Positions 8,361-18,017 of a DNA stretch of 64,000 bases are shown one piece after another (position 1 is the first letter of the stretch; the number at the start of each line of letters is the position of its first letter). This DNA comes from Arcticibacter pallidicorallinus. Its GTDB lineage: Bacteria > Bacteroidota > Bacteroidia > Sphingobacteriales > Sphingobacteriaceae. Under the pieces are notes generated by a model. The model worked only from the letters and a program-made list of their open reading frames with translations. It searched no databases and was not told the origin of the DNA. The stretch is from the NCBI RefSeq assembly GCF_003002875.1, contig NZ_PVTH01000015.1:1-64000 (forward strand). The letters are read 5' to 3'. A program made the translations under genes and the position numbers.

Positions 8361-9740
8361 CTACAGCAAGGTTGCTCCGGCGCGAGCTCTTACTACCGAA
8401 GGCACTTCGGAAGCCGGTATAAGTGCTGATTTATACTCGTAAGGAGGAATCCAGTTTGACTCGGAAGTCGTCAGATTGTTTTTACCAGAGTTCACGTATG
8501 TATTGGTATTGGCTCCGCTGATATATCCTGCAGTGTAACCGTTGTAAGTTGTGGTTATTGGCAGTGCACAGTTGTTGAAATAATTATTATCTGTACGCAC
8601 TGTCCCCTTTTCCAGCGCCGAAACGGAGTATCCACTATTATTTTCATTTAAATTATTGAAATAATGTACGTGTCCGTATCTCATGTCTGGCGCCCTTTCA
8701 CTAATGTTGTAAAGGTGGTTGTTATGAAATGTGATATTCAGTTTATCATAGTCGCGTGCTCCCCAACCTATCAGGCTTGCGATATGATTATCATGCAGTT
8801 TATTCCAGGATATAGTTACGTAATCAGCACCTTGGCCAACGTCGAGAAGTCCATCGTAATATTCCCAGCCATTGTTCCTATCAGATGAAAGATCACAGTG
8901 GTCAACCCAAACATGATGTGCTCCCTCTTTAATGATAATGTTTGAATACCCCTTAACATTACGGATAGTCATGTTTCTGATGATAACATTGTTAGTACCA
9001 TAGACCAGTAGAGCCACACCCTCAAGCGATGAGCCCTTAAGTCCCATTATCGTTGTATTTGAGTTAACGTTGATGTATCCGGTTCCCCTGATGTTTCCAG
9101 AGACCTGAATGATCAGAGGCTTTTTGTCTGAGACAGCCCTTTTCAGATCATTGAAATTAGATACTGTTACAGTTTGGCCTCCCTGACCTCCTGTTGTTGT
9201 TCCATTTACAGAGGCAAATCCCAGGACACCAGAATTGCTTTCCGTAACGCCTCCTTGAGGAGCCTCTGGCCGGGGTTCCAAAGGCAAGACTACACCCGAG
9301 TTCCCAATAGAATATGTATATTTTCTTCCGTTTGTCAGGGGGTTACTGTTATCAGACGTAGAAAAATATAGAGTATTTCCCCAATGACTGAACATTCCCT
9401 TGCCTGCACTCCTTATATCTTTATGCCGGGCATGAGCTTGACCCAGTTCCTGGCCGTCTTCATAGACCTTTAATATCGACACATTAGGTTGAGATTCAGA
9501 ATCTCCAGGTGTTCCAAAATCACGGTCTATAGCGATGGAATGTCCACCATCTGAGTAGGCTCTGGTTAAATCCAAAGCCAGCATGCTTGGTACTCCTGCC
9601 GTAGTGTTCCCTGATGCCATTGTTTTCTCCAATGGCACGGGCATATGCGCAGATTCTTTAGTGCATTGACTAAACAATAGAACGGCTAATAAAAGATAGC
9701 ACATTAATGACTTGGTTTCTAAATTGAACTTGTTTCCCAT
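8361..9740 (-). CDS. Secreted pectate lyase, polysaccharide lyase family 1, inside the EPS locus
   Basis: The N-terminus has a hydrophobic signal followed by Cys near residue 27 (LLLAVLLFSQC), so it is probably a lipoprotein, although Gln before the Cys is unusual. Residues about 50-150 form an extra domain I cannot assign. The parallel beta-helix starts near residue 165. It carries HVWVDHCDLS (Asp280, His281), LLDVGQGADYVTISWNKLHDN and the PL1 signature RAPDMR (Arg349, Arg354) followed by YGHVHYFNN. PL1 enzymes cut alpha-1,4-polygalacturonate by calcium-dependent beta-elimination. Its upstream neighbour makes UDP-galacturonate, so it could trim or release the cell's own EPS. A role in plant pectin degradation is the alternative. 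Confidence 0.9.
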   Translation of the reverse strand: MGNKFNLETKSLMCYLLLAVLLFSQCTKESAHMPVPLEKTMASGNTTAGVPSMLALDLTRAYSDGGHSIAIDRDFGTPGDSESQPNVSILKVYEDGQELGQAHARHKDIRSAGKGMFSHWGNTLYFSTSDNSNPLTNGRKYTYSIGNSGVVLPLEPRPEAPQGGVTESNSGVLGFASVNGTTTGGQGGQTVTVSNFNDLKRAVSDKKPLIIQVSGNIRGTGYINVNSNTTIMGLKGSSLEGVALLVYGTNNVIIRNMTIRNVKGYSNIIIKEGAHHVWVDHCDLSSDRNNGWEYYDGLLDVGQGADYVTISWNKLHDNHIASLIGWGARDYDKLNITFHNNHLYNISERAPDMRYGHVHYFNNLNENNSGYSVSALEKGTVRTDNNYFNNCALPITTTYNGYTAGYISGANTNTYVNSGKNNLTTSESNWIPPYEYKSALIPASEVPSVVRARAGATLL

Positions 9741-10046
9741 TTTCTTAAGTATATTTCAGTAAAGCCTCTTTTAACGAGGATAAAAAGAAAAAAGATACTC
9801 AAGAAACATTTGTATTTTCAGGATTTTATGTTAAGGGGCATATTAACGTGGAAGAAAGAGAAAAGTAACTATAAATTAATCGAAGCGAATAATGTATGTT
9901 TTCAGTCTAAAATTATAGAATATTTTGAATGACTAAAATTTGTTAATCTCGTCTCTTTCCAATCGTACGAGAACTGAAAGATTCTTATTATTCACTTTTT
10001 TGTAAAAAAATTGAAATTTAACATTTTTTAACATTTAACAATTATC
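9741..10046. other. AT-rich intergenic region upstream of the pectate lyase gene
   Basis: About 306 bases without a reading frame of note. The side near the epimerase stop (10015-10045) repeats TTAACATTT-like words. No exact TAnnTTTG box was found on the minus strand in front of the lyase start. The size and AT-richness suggest a separate promoter for the lyase, because most other genes in the locus are packed within tens of bases. Confidence 0.4.
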
Positions 10047-11144
10047 TTAATAAGCCTTGGAGGTCTTGGCTAAGCTGCGAGTAGGGATCTGATTGTTTAG
10101 ATAGAACTCTTTATACCATCTTACAAAAGAACTCACCCCCTCTTCAACGGAGATTGCGGGCTTATAGTCTAAACTTCGCTCCAAATCGGCAACATCCGCC
10201 CAGGTGTCGGCAACATCACCGTCCTGCAGAGGAAGAAATCGTTTGAGGGCTGTCTTTTCCAGATTTTTTTCAATTTCATTTATAAAAGTCATCAGGCTTA
10301 CTGACTTCCCCCTTCCAATATTAAAGATTTGATAAGGTGCGGATCTCACCCCGGAAAGTGCTTTGTCATCGTTTCTCTCTCCGAATAACGTTACCGGCCT
10401 ATCAATAATCCTGACAACTCCCTCAATGATATCATCGATATAAGTGAAGTCCCTTTTCATATTTCCGTAATTATACACCTCAATAGGCCTGCCTTCGGTA
10501 ATCGCTTTTGTAAATTTAAAAAGCGCCATATCGGGTCTTCCCCAGGGGCCGTAAACGGTAAAGAACCTTAAGCCTGTAGTCGCCAGACCAAACAAATGAC
10601 TGTATGAATGGGCCATTAATTCGTTGCTTTTTTTGGAGGCGGCATATAAGGATACAGGTGTATCCACTTTATCGACCTCGGAAAAAGGCATTTTCTCATT
10701 TAATCCGTAAACGCTGGAGGAACTTGCGTATACCAGGTGTTTTACGGCATTAAATCTGCAGCACTCCAAAATATTCAGAAATCCTTTTATGTTGGATTCG
10801 ATATAAGCGGATGGATCAATCAAACTATATCTAACACCCGCTTGCGCTGCCAGGTTCACCACAACATCAAAACGGTAAGTCTGAAACAAAGCATCTAACT
10901 GTTTTTTATCGGTCAGATCCAGTTTCATAAATTGGTAGTTGTCGTCAGTTTCGCTTCTCTGCGCTCTTCCGTATTGAATCTGATCCTTCGATATTCCACA
11001 TTCCAGAAGCCTTCCATACTTCAGATCGACGTCGTAATAATCGTTGATGTTGTCTATGCCGACAACTTCATCACCACGGATTAACAATCGCTTAACTAAA
11101 TGGAATCCAATAAATCCGGCAGAGCCCGTTACTAAAACTCTCAT
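10047..11144 (-). CDS. UDP-glucuronate 4-epimerase-type SDR protein
   Basis: This extended SDR (365 aa) opens with MRVLVTGSAGFIGFHLVKR, and the NAD motif GxxGxxG is complete. The INDYYD...LKYGRL segment is characteristic of UDP-GlcA 4-epimerases. The catalytic Ser/YxxxK motif is in LYAASKKSNEL, followed by TGLRFFTVYGPWGRPDMA and RDFTYIDDI. It should interconvert UDP-GlcA and UDP-GalA in the cytoplasm. I chose ATG 11144; a TTG at 11186 would add 14 residues outside the fold. The gene lies between an asparagine-synthase-like gene and the pectate lyase gene. This is the main reason to expect galacturonic acid in the polymer. Confidence 0.88.
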   Translation of the reverse strand: MRVLVTGSAGFIGFHLVKRLLIRGDEVVGIDNINDYYDVDLKYGRLLECGISKDQIQYGRAQRSETDDNYQFMKLDLTDKKQLDALFQTYRFDVVVNLAAQAGVRYSLIDPSAYIESNIKGFLNILECCRFNAVKHLVYASSSSVYGLNEKMPFSEVDKVDTPVSLYAASKKSNELMAHSYSHLFGLATTGLRFFTVYGPWGRPDMALFKFTKAITEGRPIEVYNYGNMKRDFTYIDDIIEGVVRIIDRPVTLFGERNDDKALSGVRSAPYQIFNIGRGKSVSLMTFINEIEKNLEKTALKRFLPLQDGDVADTWADVADLERSLDYKPAISVEEGVSSFVRWYKEFYLNNQIPTRSLAKTSKAY

Positions 11145-11219
11145 ATTTTTTTTATTTATCTGAACTTGTGCGTTGTGCTTATGCAAGCCTCTTAGCTGGT
11201 GTTAACCTTCAGTAGAGAT

Positions 11220-13052
11220 CTAAAGATTCGCGTGCCATACTTCCAGCGAGAAAATACAAAAGAGGATCTTGGCCCTTTTTTCATCAGATATTTTCACCTT
11301 TCTATCCATGAGTCTTTCGACAAACGATCTATTAATAAATTCCGGATACAAAGCACCTGGCGAACGTAAATAGGAATTCACAATCTCCTTCAGTTCATTG
11401 TCCATCCAACCTTTCAAGGGCACTTCAAATCCTCTCTTTGGCTGATTGATAAGACTATCGGGTAAATATTTCTTTGCCAGATCACGAAGAAGAGTCTTAG
11501 TTCTGATGTTCTTGATCTTGAATTCATCGTAAAGAGAAGGTGCAAACTCCAGTACCTCTTTTGCAAGAAAAGGACTCCTCCCTTCGAGCGAATGTGCCAT
11601 TGTCGCGATGTCCATCTTCGGAAGCAACCCGCTAAACAATATCGTTTGAAAGTCCATTAGCAGAAGTTTTTTTAACGAGGACACAGGAAGATTAGCAATG
11701 TCCTTTAGATCACTGCTGATATCGGATAGCAACGGCTTCCTGGTAAATTCAGATTCAAAACCTACCATCATGTCTGATGAAGCCGAACTGTACATCTGCA
11801 GCGGGTTTTTGAAGCTGCCAAATTTAAGTAGCCTGTATAAGTAATTGTAGTTGCTCATTTTTTCATTCGCAAGGGGCAACAAATGCAGTAATCCATTTGA
11901 TAATTCCCTACTCAAGTTGCTTCTGTTGAAGAAATTTATATGTTTAAATGGCACATACCTCCTATATCCCCCAAATAATTCGTCTGCTCCATCTCCATTT
12001 AAGACAACGGTGATATGTTTTTTTGCCGCCTTTGCGACATAATAACTTGGTATTGCCGAATTATCACAGTAGGGCTCTCCATAATTAGTCAGAATCGACT
12101 CGATATCGTTTCTTAGGTCAGAGAAAGAAATATCCACAACAGTGTGGTTTGTATTATACTTCTCGGATACCTGCCGTGCAAGGCTTGATTCGTCATAAGC
12201 ACCTTCCATGCTCACAGTAAAAGTTTTCAGCCTCGAGGAATATCCGGAGGCAATTGCTGTAACCAAGCCGCTGTCGATTCCTCCGCTTAAAAAAGATCCT
12301 ACGTCCAGATCAGAACTATAGATTCGCCTTTTTATGGCAAGCTGGAGTCTTTCATCTACCCCATTGATAGCTTCTGCATAGGACAGGTTGCTGCTATTTT
12401 TATAATAGGAAGTAATATCAAACCATTTTCTATCAGAACCTTCAAGGGTTTGCGTATCAATCTCTACAAAATGTCCGTTCTCTAATTCAGTTATGTCGTT
12501 ATAGGGTGTCGCCCTTCTGTAGTGATAGCCCAGATAGAGATAATCTGCGATAGAGTTATAGTCGATCGTCGGTCTTAATACCTTGTAAATAGTCTTTAAC
12601 TCTGAAGAGAAGGCAAGGATATCATGTTTTTTATAGATGTAGAGGGGTTTTTTCCCTGCACGGTCTCTGGCCAAATACAGCTTACGGTGAATAGAATCGT
12701 ATAAAGCTAAAGCAAACATGCCATCAAATTCATCCAGCATTTTCATGCCGAGAACTTCAAACAAAAGAAGAATTGTCAAGGTATCAGAAGTGGATTCAGC
12801 ATGGAGTCCGTAACGGGCTCTAAGTTCCATATGATTATATATTTCGCCATTGAAGACGATATATAAGCCATTGTGACACATTGGCTGCGCCCCCATAGGG
12901 CTTAAATCCTGGATCGCCAGGCGAGTATGAAACAATTGCAGATTATCAATCTCCAGCGTGTTCTGTTCATCCGGCCCGCGATGGTACAATCCGCTTAATA
13001 TTAAATCACTGTCTGTAGTCTGATGGTTAAGGGTACCGAATATTCCGCACAT
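11220..13052 (-). CDS. asnB: Asparagine synthase-like glutamine amidotransferase, first copy
   Basis: The protein starts MCGIFG with the catalytic Cys2 of a class-II glutamine amidotransferase, followed by YHRGPD and FNGEIYN. The ATP-pyrophosphatase half begins near residue 245 with the PP-loop SFLSGGIDSG and has NGDGADELFGGY. At 610 residues it is a full-length AsnB. Such genes are common inside polysaccharide clusters, where some (for example WbpS of Pseudomonas O-antigen) are linked to amidation of uronic acids. With uronic-acid genes on both sides, that role is plausible here. Ordinary asparagine synthesis cannot be excluded. Confidence 0.9.
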   Translation of the reverse strand: MCGIFGTLNHQTTDSDLILSGLYHRGPDEQNTLEIDNLQLFHTRLAIQDLSPMGAQPMCHNGLYIVFNGEIYNHMELRARYGLHAESTSDTLTILLLFEVLGMKMLDEFDGMFALALYDSIHRKLYLARDRAGKKPLYIYKKHDILAFSSELKTIYKVLRPTIDYNSIADYLYLGYHYRRATPYNDITELENGHFVEIDTQTLEGSDRKWFDITSYYKNSSNLSYAEAINGVDERLQLAIKRRIYSSDLDVGSFLSGGIDSGLVTAIASGYSSRLKTFTVSMEGAYDESSLARQVSEKYNTNHTVVDISFSDLRNDIESILTNYGEPYCDNSAIPSYYVAKAAKKHITVVLNGDGADELFGGYRRYVPFKHINFFNRSNLSRELSNGLLHLLPLANEKMSNYNYLYRLLKFGSFKNPLQMYSSASSDMMVGFESEFTRKPLLSDISSDLKDIANLPVSSLKKLLLMDFQTILFSGLLPKMDIATMAHSLEGRSPFLAKEVLEFAPSLYDEFKIKNIRTKTLLRDLAKKYLPDSLINQPKRGFEVPLKGWMDNELKEIVNSYLRSPGALYPEFINRSFVERLMDRKVKISDEKRAKILFCIFSLEVWHANL

Positions 13053-13073
13053 TTTGAATAGTAATGAAAAGGG

Positions 13074-14177
13074 TTATGAAGAAATTATTTCCATCTCGGG
13101 TAAGGTGCGTGTAGATAGCTGATGGTTGATAATGGCTAGCCATTGATTCATGACTGTAGATTCTGCGAAATTCTCCTCGACAAATCTTCGTCCATTGTTA
13201 ACGAGCAACTCCCGAGCTTCCACACTCATATCCATCACCTCCGACATTTTCTTTGCTAAGTCATCAACGTCACCCTGTGGAAAACAGAAGCCACATTTAG
13301 CGGCCTTAACCAGACTTTGTATTCCGCCAACATCGGATCCAATGACGATTTTTCTATTGGCCATTGCTTCCAGAATCGCATTCGGCATACTTTCAGTGAA
13401 GGATGATACGACAAAGGCATCTGCGTGAGCAAGATAACTTCTCGTATCTGCCCTGAAACCAAGTAGCTCAACCTTATCCTCGATTTGCAGCTCCTTTAAC
13501 ATTTCAAAAGGCCAGGTTTGATTAAATAGATGACCGATAACAACGAGCTTAAAATCTCGATCTTTGATAAGAGAAATAGCCCTAAATAATGTAGGGTAGT
13601 CTTTTTCGCTTCGAAAGTGAGCTACGCAGATCCATTTGAAAGACCTTTCCTCCCCCCCGTCCGGCTGATCTTTAAGCGTGGGTATGGCAATCGCATTGTT
13701 TATGACGCTACCGCCTTTTCTGACGAGGGCAAGTCGCTCAAACCGCAGTCTCGATGATTCGGCATTAAATACGACCACGTCATCCAAACCCAGTGATAGT
13801 TTAAACGGGATATACCACTTAGCGGGAATTTCGGCAGCCCGGATCGAAGAAATGAGCTTAAACTTAAATCGCAGCTTCAATAGCCTTGCAAAAATGATCC
13901 CTATAAACATAAATGCAATCGTTATGTCCGGATCAAATGCCTGTACCTTTTCATTAAGCTCCCGGAGGTTACCGAATGGTTTACTTTTCCAGCTTTCCAG
14001 ATAGATAACTTTAATCTGGTCAGACTTCAAGTCGATCGTATAGTCGTTCTGCGGCAATAAAGAGATAATGAGAATATCGAAACCAACAGAATTCAGAAAC
14101 AACGCCAGTTTAACCAACTGAGTTTCTGCCCCCGCTTTGCTCAATGCAGGAGTTATAAATAAAATTTTCTTAGTCAT
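13074..14177 (-). CDS. Family 4 glycosyltransferase
   Basis: The 367-residue GT-B protein begins KKILFITPALSKAGAETQLVK, a common GT4 start with the glycine/alanine-rich acceptor loop. Its donor domain has SSFTESMPNAILEAMANRK, containing the two conserved glutamates, followed by GSDVGGIQSLV. It lies 11 bases downstream of the second asparagine-synthase gene and 21 bases upstream of the first, so the three are surely co-transcribed. Donor and linkage are unknown. Confidence 0.88.
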   Translation of the reverse strand: MTKKILFITPALSKAGAETQLVKLALFLNSVGFDILIISLLPQNDYTIDLKSDQIKVIYLESWKSKPFGNLRELNEKVQAFDPDITIAFMFIGIIFARLLKLRFKFKLISSIRAAEIPAKWYIPFKLSLGLDDVVVFNAESSRLRFERLALVRKGGSVINNAIAIPTLKDQPDGGEERSFKWICVAHFRSEKDYPTLFRAISLIKDRDFKLVVIGHLFNQTWPFEMLKELQIEDKVELLGFRADTRSYLAHADAFVVSSFTESMPNAILEAMANRKIVIGSDVGGIQSLVKAAKCGFCFPQGDVDDLAKKMSEVMDMSVEARELLVNNGRRFVEENFAESTVMNQWLAIINHQLSTRTLPEMEIISS

Positions 14178-14188
14178 TGCTAATAGCT

Positions 14189-16033
14189 TTAGATCACATG
14201 ACTGAGACTGGCAAGAGCTTTGTTATCATAGGCCTTTAGCCACTGCTGAAGTACAAGCAATTTCCATATCTGAGGGTATCGGTTCCATTTTCCGGTCATA
14301 TGTTCCTTAATAATCTCGAGCGTCCTTTTGACATTGATTCCGGGGATCGATTGCAGCTCCTTCTCCGAAAGGTTATCCAATACATACTCCTTTAATTCGT
14401 CTCTGAACCATTCTTTGAAAGGCATGGTAAACCCGGCTTTGGGTCTATTGAAAAATTGAGCGGGTACGTACTCGAACAATATATCTTTCAGTATTCTCTT
14501 CTGTGAGCCCCTGTAATACTTATATCTTGTCGGCAAGTTGCGGCTAAACTCCATTACGCGGTAATCCATGAGAGGAGATCTGGATTCCAGCGAGAATGCC
14601 ATTGATGCCCTATCGACTTTCGTGTTAATGTCTTCATTCAGATAGGTTTTGATATCAAAATCTGAAAGGTTTTCCAGCAGGTTTTTCCGCTTATTGGTCA
14701 GTATTTCGCGAAACGGGTTGTTCAAACCAAGGTCTGGCTCCTGTACCCAGGAATTCTCCATTCCGCCAAACATCTTCACATATAGGATCTCTATATCTCT
14801 CAATGAAATCCCCATACCGATGAGCTTATGAACGTAATTGGGCGATAGATTAACACATGCAGCAAGAGACTGACGTATGGACAAAGGAAGTCCGAAGATT
14901 GGAGATACGTTATTGATCCATTTATATCGCGTATATCCGATGAACCCTTCGTCTCCTCCATCGCCACTCAATGCAACCGTTACGTGGTTCTTTGTATATT
15001 TACTTAATAACAACGAAGGGATAGCGCTGGAGTCGGCAAAGGGCTCATCGTAATACCTGGAAAAATTTTCTATCAGATCTAATCCTGAATCATAACTGCA
15101 TTCTATCGTATGATGTTCAGTGCCGAGATGAGACGCAACCATTGATGCGTATTTACTTTCGTCGAAGTCTTTCTCATTGAATTTAATGGAAAAAGTCTTT
15201 ACACTATCCCTCATCTGCGACGCTAACGCAGCTATCAGTGAAGAGTCGATACCTCCAGAAAGAAAAATACCCAGAGGAACATCCGCGTTCATACGGATTT
15301 TAACCGCATCTGTAAGAAGACCCTTCAACTCTATTTTGGCCGCATCGAAACTTCCTTGAAACTTGTTAGCCCACGAGTAGTCAAGATCCCAGTACTTTTC
15401 CGTCTTCAGCACCCCGGTATAACAATTGAATGTAAAAGAATATCCGGCCGGCAGTTTTTTTACCTCTGTCCAGATTGAACGGGGTTCAGGAACATAACCC
15501 CATATCAGATACTCTCGTATGGCCTGCTGATTTACAGTAAAATCATTGAAAAGTGCTATTTGGGAAGGCTGACTCGCAAATTCAAACTCAGTGCCGCTGT
15601 GGCTGTAATAAAACGGCTTTTTGCCGAGCCTATCCCTGGCGCCAAACAAAACCCGTTCCCGGGAATCGTAAATAGTGAAAGCAAACATTCCATTAAACTT
15701 CTGTACACAAGAAGCACCATATTCCAAGTATGCAGCACAGATAACTTCCGTATCAGAACTTGTGTTAAACGAATATCCTTTTTGCTGAAGTTCAGCCTTT
15801 AATTCGAGGAAATTATATATCTCACCATTAAACACAATCGCCAGATGCTTATACAGAAATGGCTGATTAGAGCGGGAGTCAAGGTCTATTATTGCCAAAC
15901 GGTTATGCCCAAGAACCACGTCTTCGCAATCCCAGAGAGCCGAAAAGTCTGGCCCGCGGAAACTCGCTTTGTTAAGTTTTTCCCTGAGGACGTCTTCACC
16001 ATATTTGATGGTAGAACCATAGATACCGCACAT
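14189..16033 (-). CDS. asnB: Asparagine synthase-like glutamine amidotransferase, second copy
   Basis: This is a second full-length (614 aa) AsnB-family protein. It has Cys2 in MCGIYG, FRGPD, FNGEIYNFLELK, the PP-loop IFLSGGIDSSLIAALAS and SGDGGDEGFIGY. It is clearly diverged from the copy at 11220-13052, for example in the linker and C-terminus, so it is not a recent tandem duplication. The two copies flank a glycosyltransferase gene. Two such enzymes in one locus suggest two different amidated sugars, or one amidase-type step plus one housekeeping-like enzyme. This cannot be settled from sequence. Confidence 0.9.
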   Translation of the reverse strand: MCGIYGSTIKYGEDVLREKLNKASFRGPDFSALWDCEDVVLGHNRLAIIDLDSRSNQPFLYKHLAIVFNGEIYNFLELKAELQQKGYSFNTSSDTEVICAAYLEYGASCVQKFNGMFAFTIYDSRERVLFGARDRLGKKPFYYSHSGTEFEFASQPSQIALFNDFTVNQQAIREYLIWGYVPEPRSIWTEVKKLPAGYSFTFNCYTGVLKTEKYWDLDYSWANKFQGSFDAAKIELKGLLTDAVKIRMNADVPLGIFLSGGIDSSLIAALASQMRDSVKTFSIKFNEKDFDESKYASMVASHLGTEHHTIECSYDSGLDLIENFSRYYDEPFADSSAIPSLLLSKYTKNHVTVALSGDGGDEGFIGYTRYKWINNVSPIFGLPLSIRQSLAACVNLSPNYVHKLIGMGISLRDIEILYVKMFGGMENSWVQEPDLGLNNPFREILTNKRKNLLENLSDFDIKTYLNEDINTKVDRASMAFSLESRSPLMDYRVMEFSRNLPTRYKYYRGSQKRILKDILFEYVPAQFFNRPKAGFTMPFKEWFRDELKEYVLDNLSEKELQSIPGINVKRTLEIIKEHMTGKWNRYPQIWKLLVLQQWLKAYDNKALASLSHVI

Positions 16034-16082
16034 ATTCTAACTTTAAGTTGTTTGTTTGAGAGTGATTGATTTAACTGAGTTG

Positions 16083-17135
16083 TCAATGGAGCAAGCTTTC
16101 GTAAGAGGCTGTTATCTTGCTAATTCCGAACCTATTTACGACATCATCCTTGATTGCCTGGGAATCCCAGGAAGTATTGCATGCTTTAACGGTATGTTCT
16201 CTGAATGACTGTAGATCATCCTGATCTATGATATAACCATTAAAACCAGGTTTTATAATCGAGGGCACTCCACTTACGTGGAAGGAGACAACAGGAACCC
16301 CAACAGATAAAGATTCGATAACGACATTGGGAAATCCCTCAGCAAAGGAGGTCAACAACATCAGATCGTATTCAGAAATCACTTTTGTTACATCCTGAAC
16401 CACGCCTGCCAGCTTCACGCGATTCTCCAGTCCTAAAGACACTAACTTCTCCTGTAGCTCAAGTTTAACAGGCCCTTCGCCCGCTATTGTAAGGGTATAT
16501 TCAGATGGCAGATTACTGAAAATTTCCAGTAGCCTGAATAAACCTTTCTCCTTTGCTAATCGTGCTACGACAATAAGGCGTTTACCAGCCCGGTAATGAC
16601 GAGACCTTATAATGGGCGTAGATAAAACCGGATTCGGTATTACTACCAGCTTATCATCTGGGATGTGGTAATTTCGTATAAGAGATCTCTTCACTTCCTC
16701 AGACTGGCATATTCCGAACTTAATTCTCTTATATATCGACGGAACAAAGAAATCTATTATTCGCCCTTTGAATCCACTGTACGGCAGAATAATTTCTAAA
16801 ACACTGGCCTCCCTAGCAACCAAAATCGGGATTTTGCAAAACAAGGACACCAGTGATAAAAGGGCTGTTATATGGTTTCCTGTAGTGAATACCGCATGAG
16901 GTTTCTCAGATCTTACCAAGTTTAAAATTTTGAAGAATGAGAGCGATACCCGGATGGAATTCAACTTAATGACGCGTACTCCTTCTAACACTGGCGAAAA
17001 GAACGGGCTTCTGGAGTCCAGAACGATTAATGTTACTTGATATTTTGATTTGTCAAGATATTGAGATAAAAGCCAGTAGACCCTCTCAGAACCTCCGGCC
17101 CTTAGAGAACTGACTAGGAAAAATATTTTCTTCAT
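16083..17135 (-). CDS. Family 4 glycosyltransferase
   Basis: The 350-residue GT4 protein opens MKKIFFLVSSLRAGGSERVY, where the AGGSER acceptor loop is typical. The donor half has LIVVARLAKEKGLFRLLEIF and TSFAEGFPNVVIESLSVG with both conserved glutamates. ATG at 17135 is well placed, 15 bases after the stop of the upstream family 2 glycosyltransferase gene. The sugar specificity is unknown. Confidence 0.88.
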   Translation of the reverse strand: MKKIFFLVSSLRAGGSERVYWLLSQYLDKSKYQVTLIVLDSRSPFFSPVLEGVRVIKLNSIRVSLSFFKILNLVRSEKPHAVFTTGNHITALLSLVSLFCKIPILVAREASVLEIILPYSGFKGRIIDFFVPSIYKRIKFGICQSEEVKRSLIRNYHIPDDKLVVIPNPVLSTPIIRSRHYRAGKRLIVVARLAKEKGLFRLLEIFSNLPSEYTLTIAGEGPVKLELQEKLVSLGLENRVKLAGVVQDVTKVISEYDLMLLTSFAEGFPNVVIESLSVGVPVVSFHVSGVPSIIKPGFNGYIIDQDDLQSFREHTVKACNTSWDSQAIKDDVVNRFGISKITASYESLLH

Positions 17136-17149
17136 TTAGGGTCCTGCCT

Positions 17150-17929
17150 TTATTGAACAAACGCTCGTTGCATAATTGAATAACATAGATATTTGACATT
17201 GAGAATCAGGTATTCCTTAAGATTATATTTCTTTAAGTCGCCGCCGAATTCCTTTAAATAAATTGAATATCCTCTTTTCATATCCTCCGAATTTTTTATA
17301 ATGCCCATCCTATTCGACAGCCTGTCATCACCTTCATCGTCATATGAACGTATAGGGGTACTATCATAAAAAACCTTATACCCTCTTTTCGCAATAGACA
17401 GCCAGGTTATACTTTCAAAACCGCGAAGATCCCTCAACAAGAATTCTTTTAATACTATTGACCGGCAAATGGGCAAATATTCCCCTATACGGCAAGTCAA
17501 AAGATCTTTGTATTTTTTGGAACCTTTAAAGGTAGGGTCGTATAAAAGCGCGCCATTTCTGAGTAGTCTGCTGCCTGAAAAAATCAAGTCACAATCATCG
17601 TTGTCTTGTAGCAGACCTGTGAGGTATATCAGGCCTCCGTCCTCCAGAAGGTCATCGGAGTCCAGAAGAACGACATACTTATTCCGTGAATTCAGTATCC
17701 CTGTGTTTTTTGCCGCTGCCACGCCGCTATTCTCGGTATGTGTAATCAGCCTGATTCTTTTTTCGGAAACCAGCGATTTTAGCTGATCTGCTGTTCCGTC
17801 AGTGGAACCATCATCAACGACCACTATTTCAGTCGAGGTGGTATCCTCGATTTGCCCTAATACACTGTTAATTGCCCTCCTGACTTTAGAGGCCCGATTA
17901 TATGTTGGAATTACAAAGGATAAAAGCAT
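17150..17929 (-). CDS. Family 2 glycosyltransferase (GT-A)
   Basis: The GT-A domain starts at once with LLSFVIPTYNRASKVRRAI and has the nucleotide-binding VVVDDGSTDGT and the DxD-type VLLDSDDLLEDGG. About 259 residues, so it is a compact cytoplasmic enzyme without membrane segments. I chose ATG 17929; the reading frame extends to a GTG at 17971, which would add 14 residues before the strand that normally begins the fold. Donor and linkage are unknown. Confidence 0.86.
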   Translation of the reverse strand: MLLSFVIPTYNRASKVRRAINSVLGQIEDTTSTEIVVVDDGSTDGTADQLKSLVSEKRIRLITHTENSGVAAAKNTGILNSRNKYVVLLDSDDLLEDGGLIYLTGLLQDNDDCDLIFSGSRLLRNGALLYDPTFKGSKKYKDLLTCRIGEYLPICRSIVLKEFLLRDLRGFESITWLSIAKRGYKVFYDSTPIRSYDDEGDDRLSNRMGIIKNSEDMKRGYSIYLKEFGGDLKKYNLKEYLILNVKYLCYSIMQRAFVQ

Positions 17930-18017
17930 CGTAAAAGGTTTAGGTTGAAGCGTGAATCGTTTAGCTTCCACATCATGGTGAGGTAGCGATTTTATAACGA
18001 AAATTTTAATTAGACAA

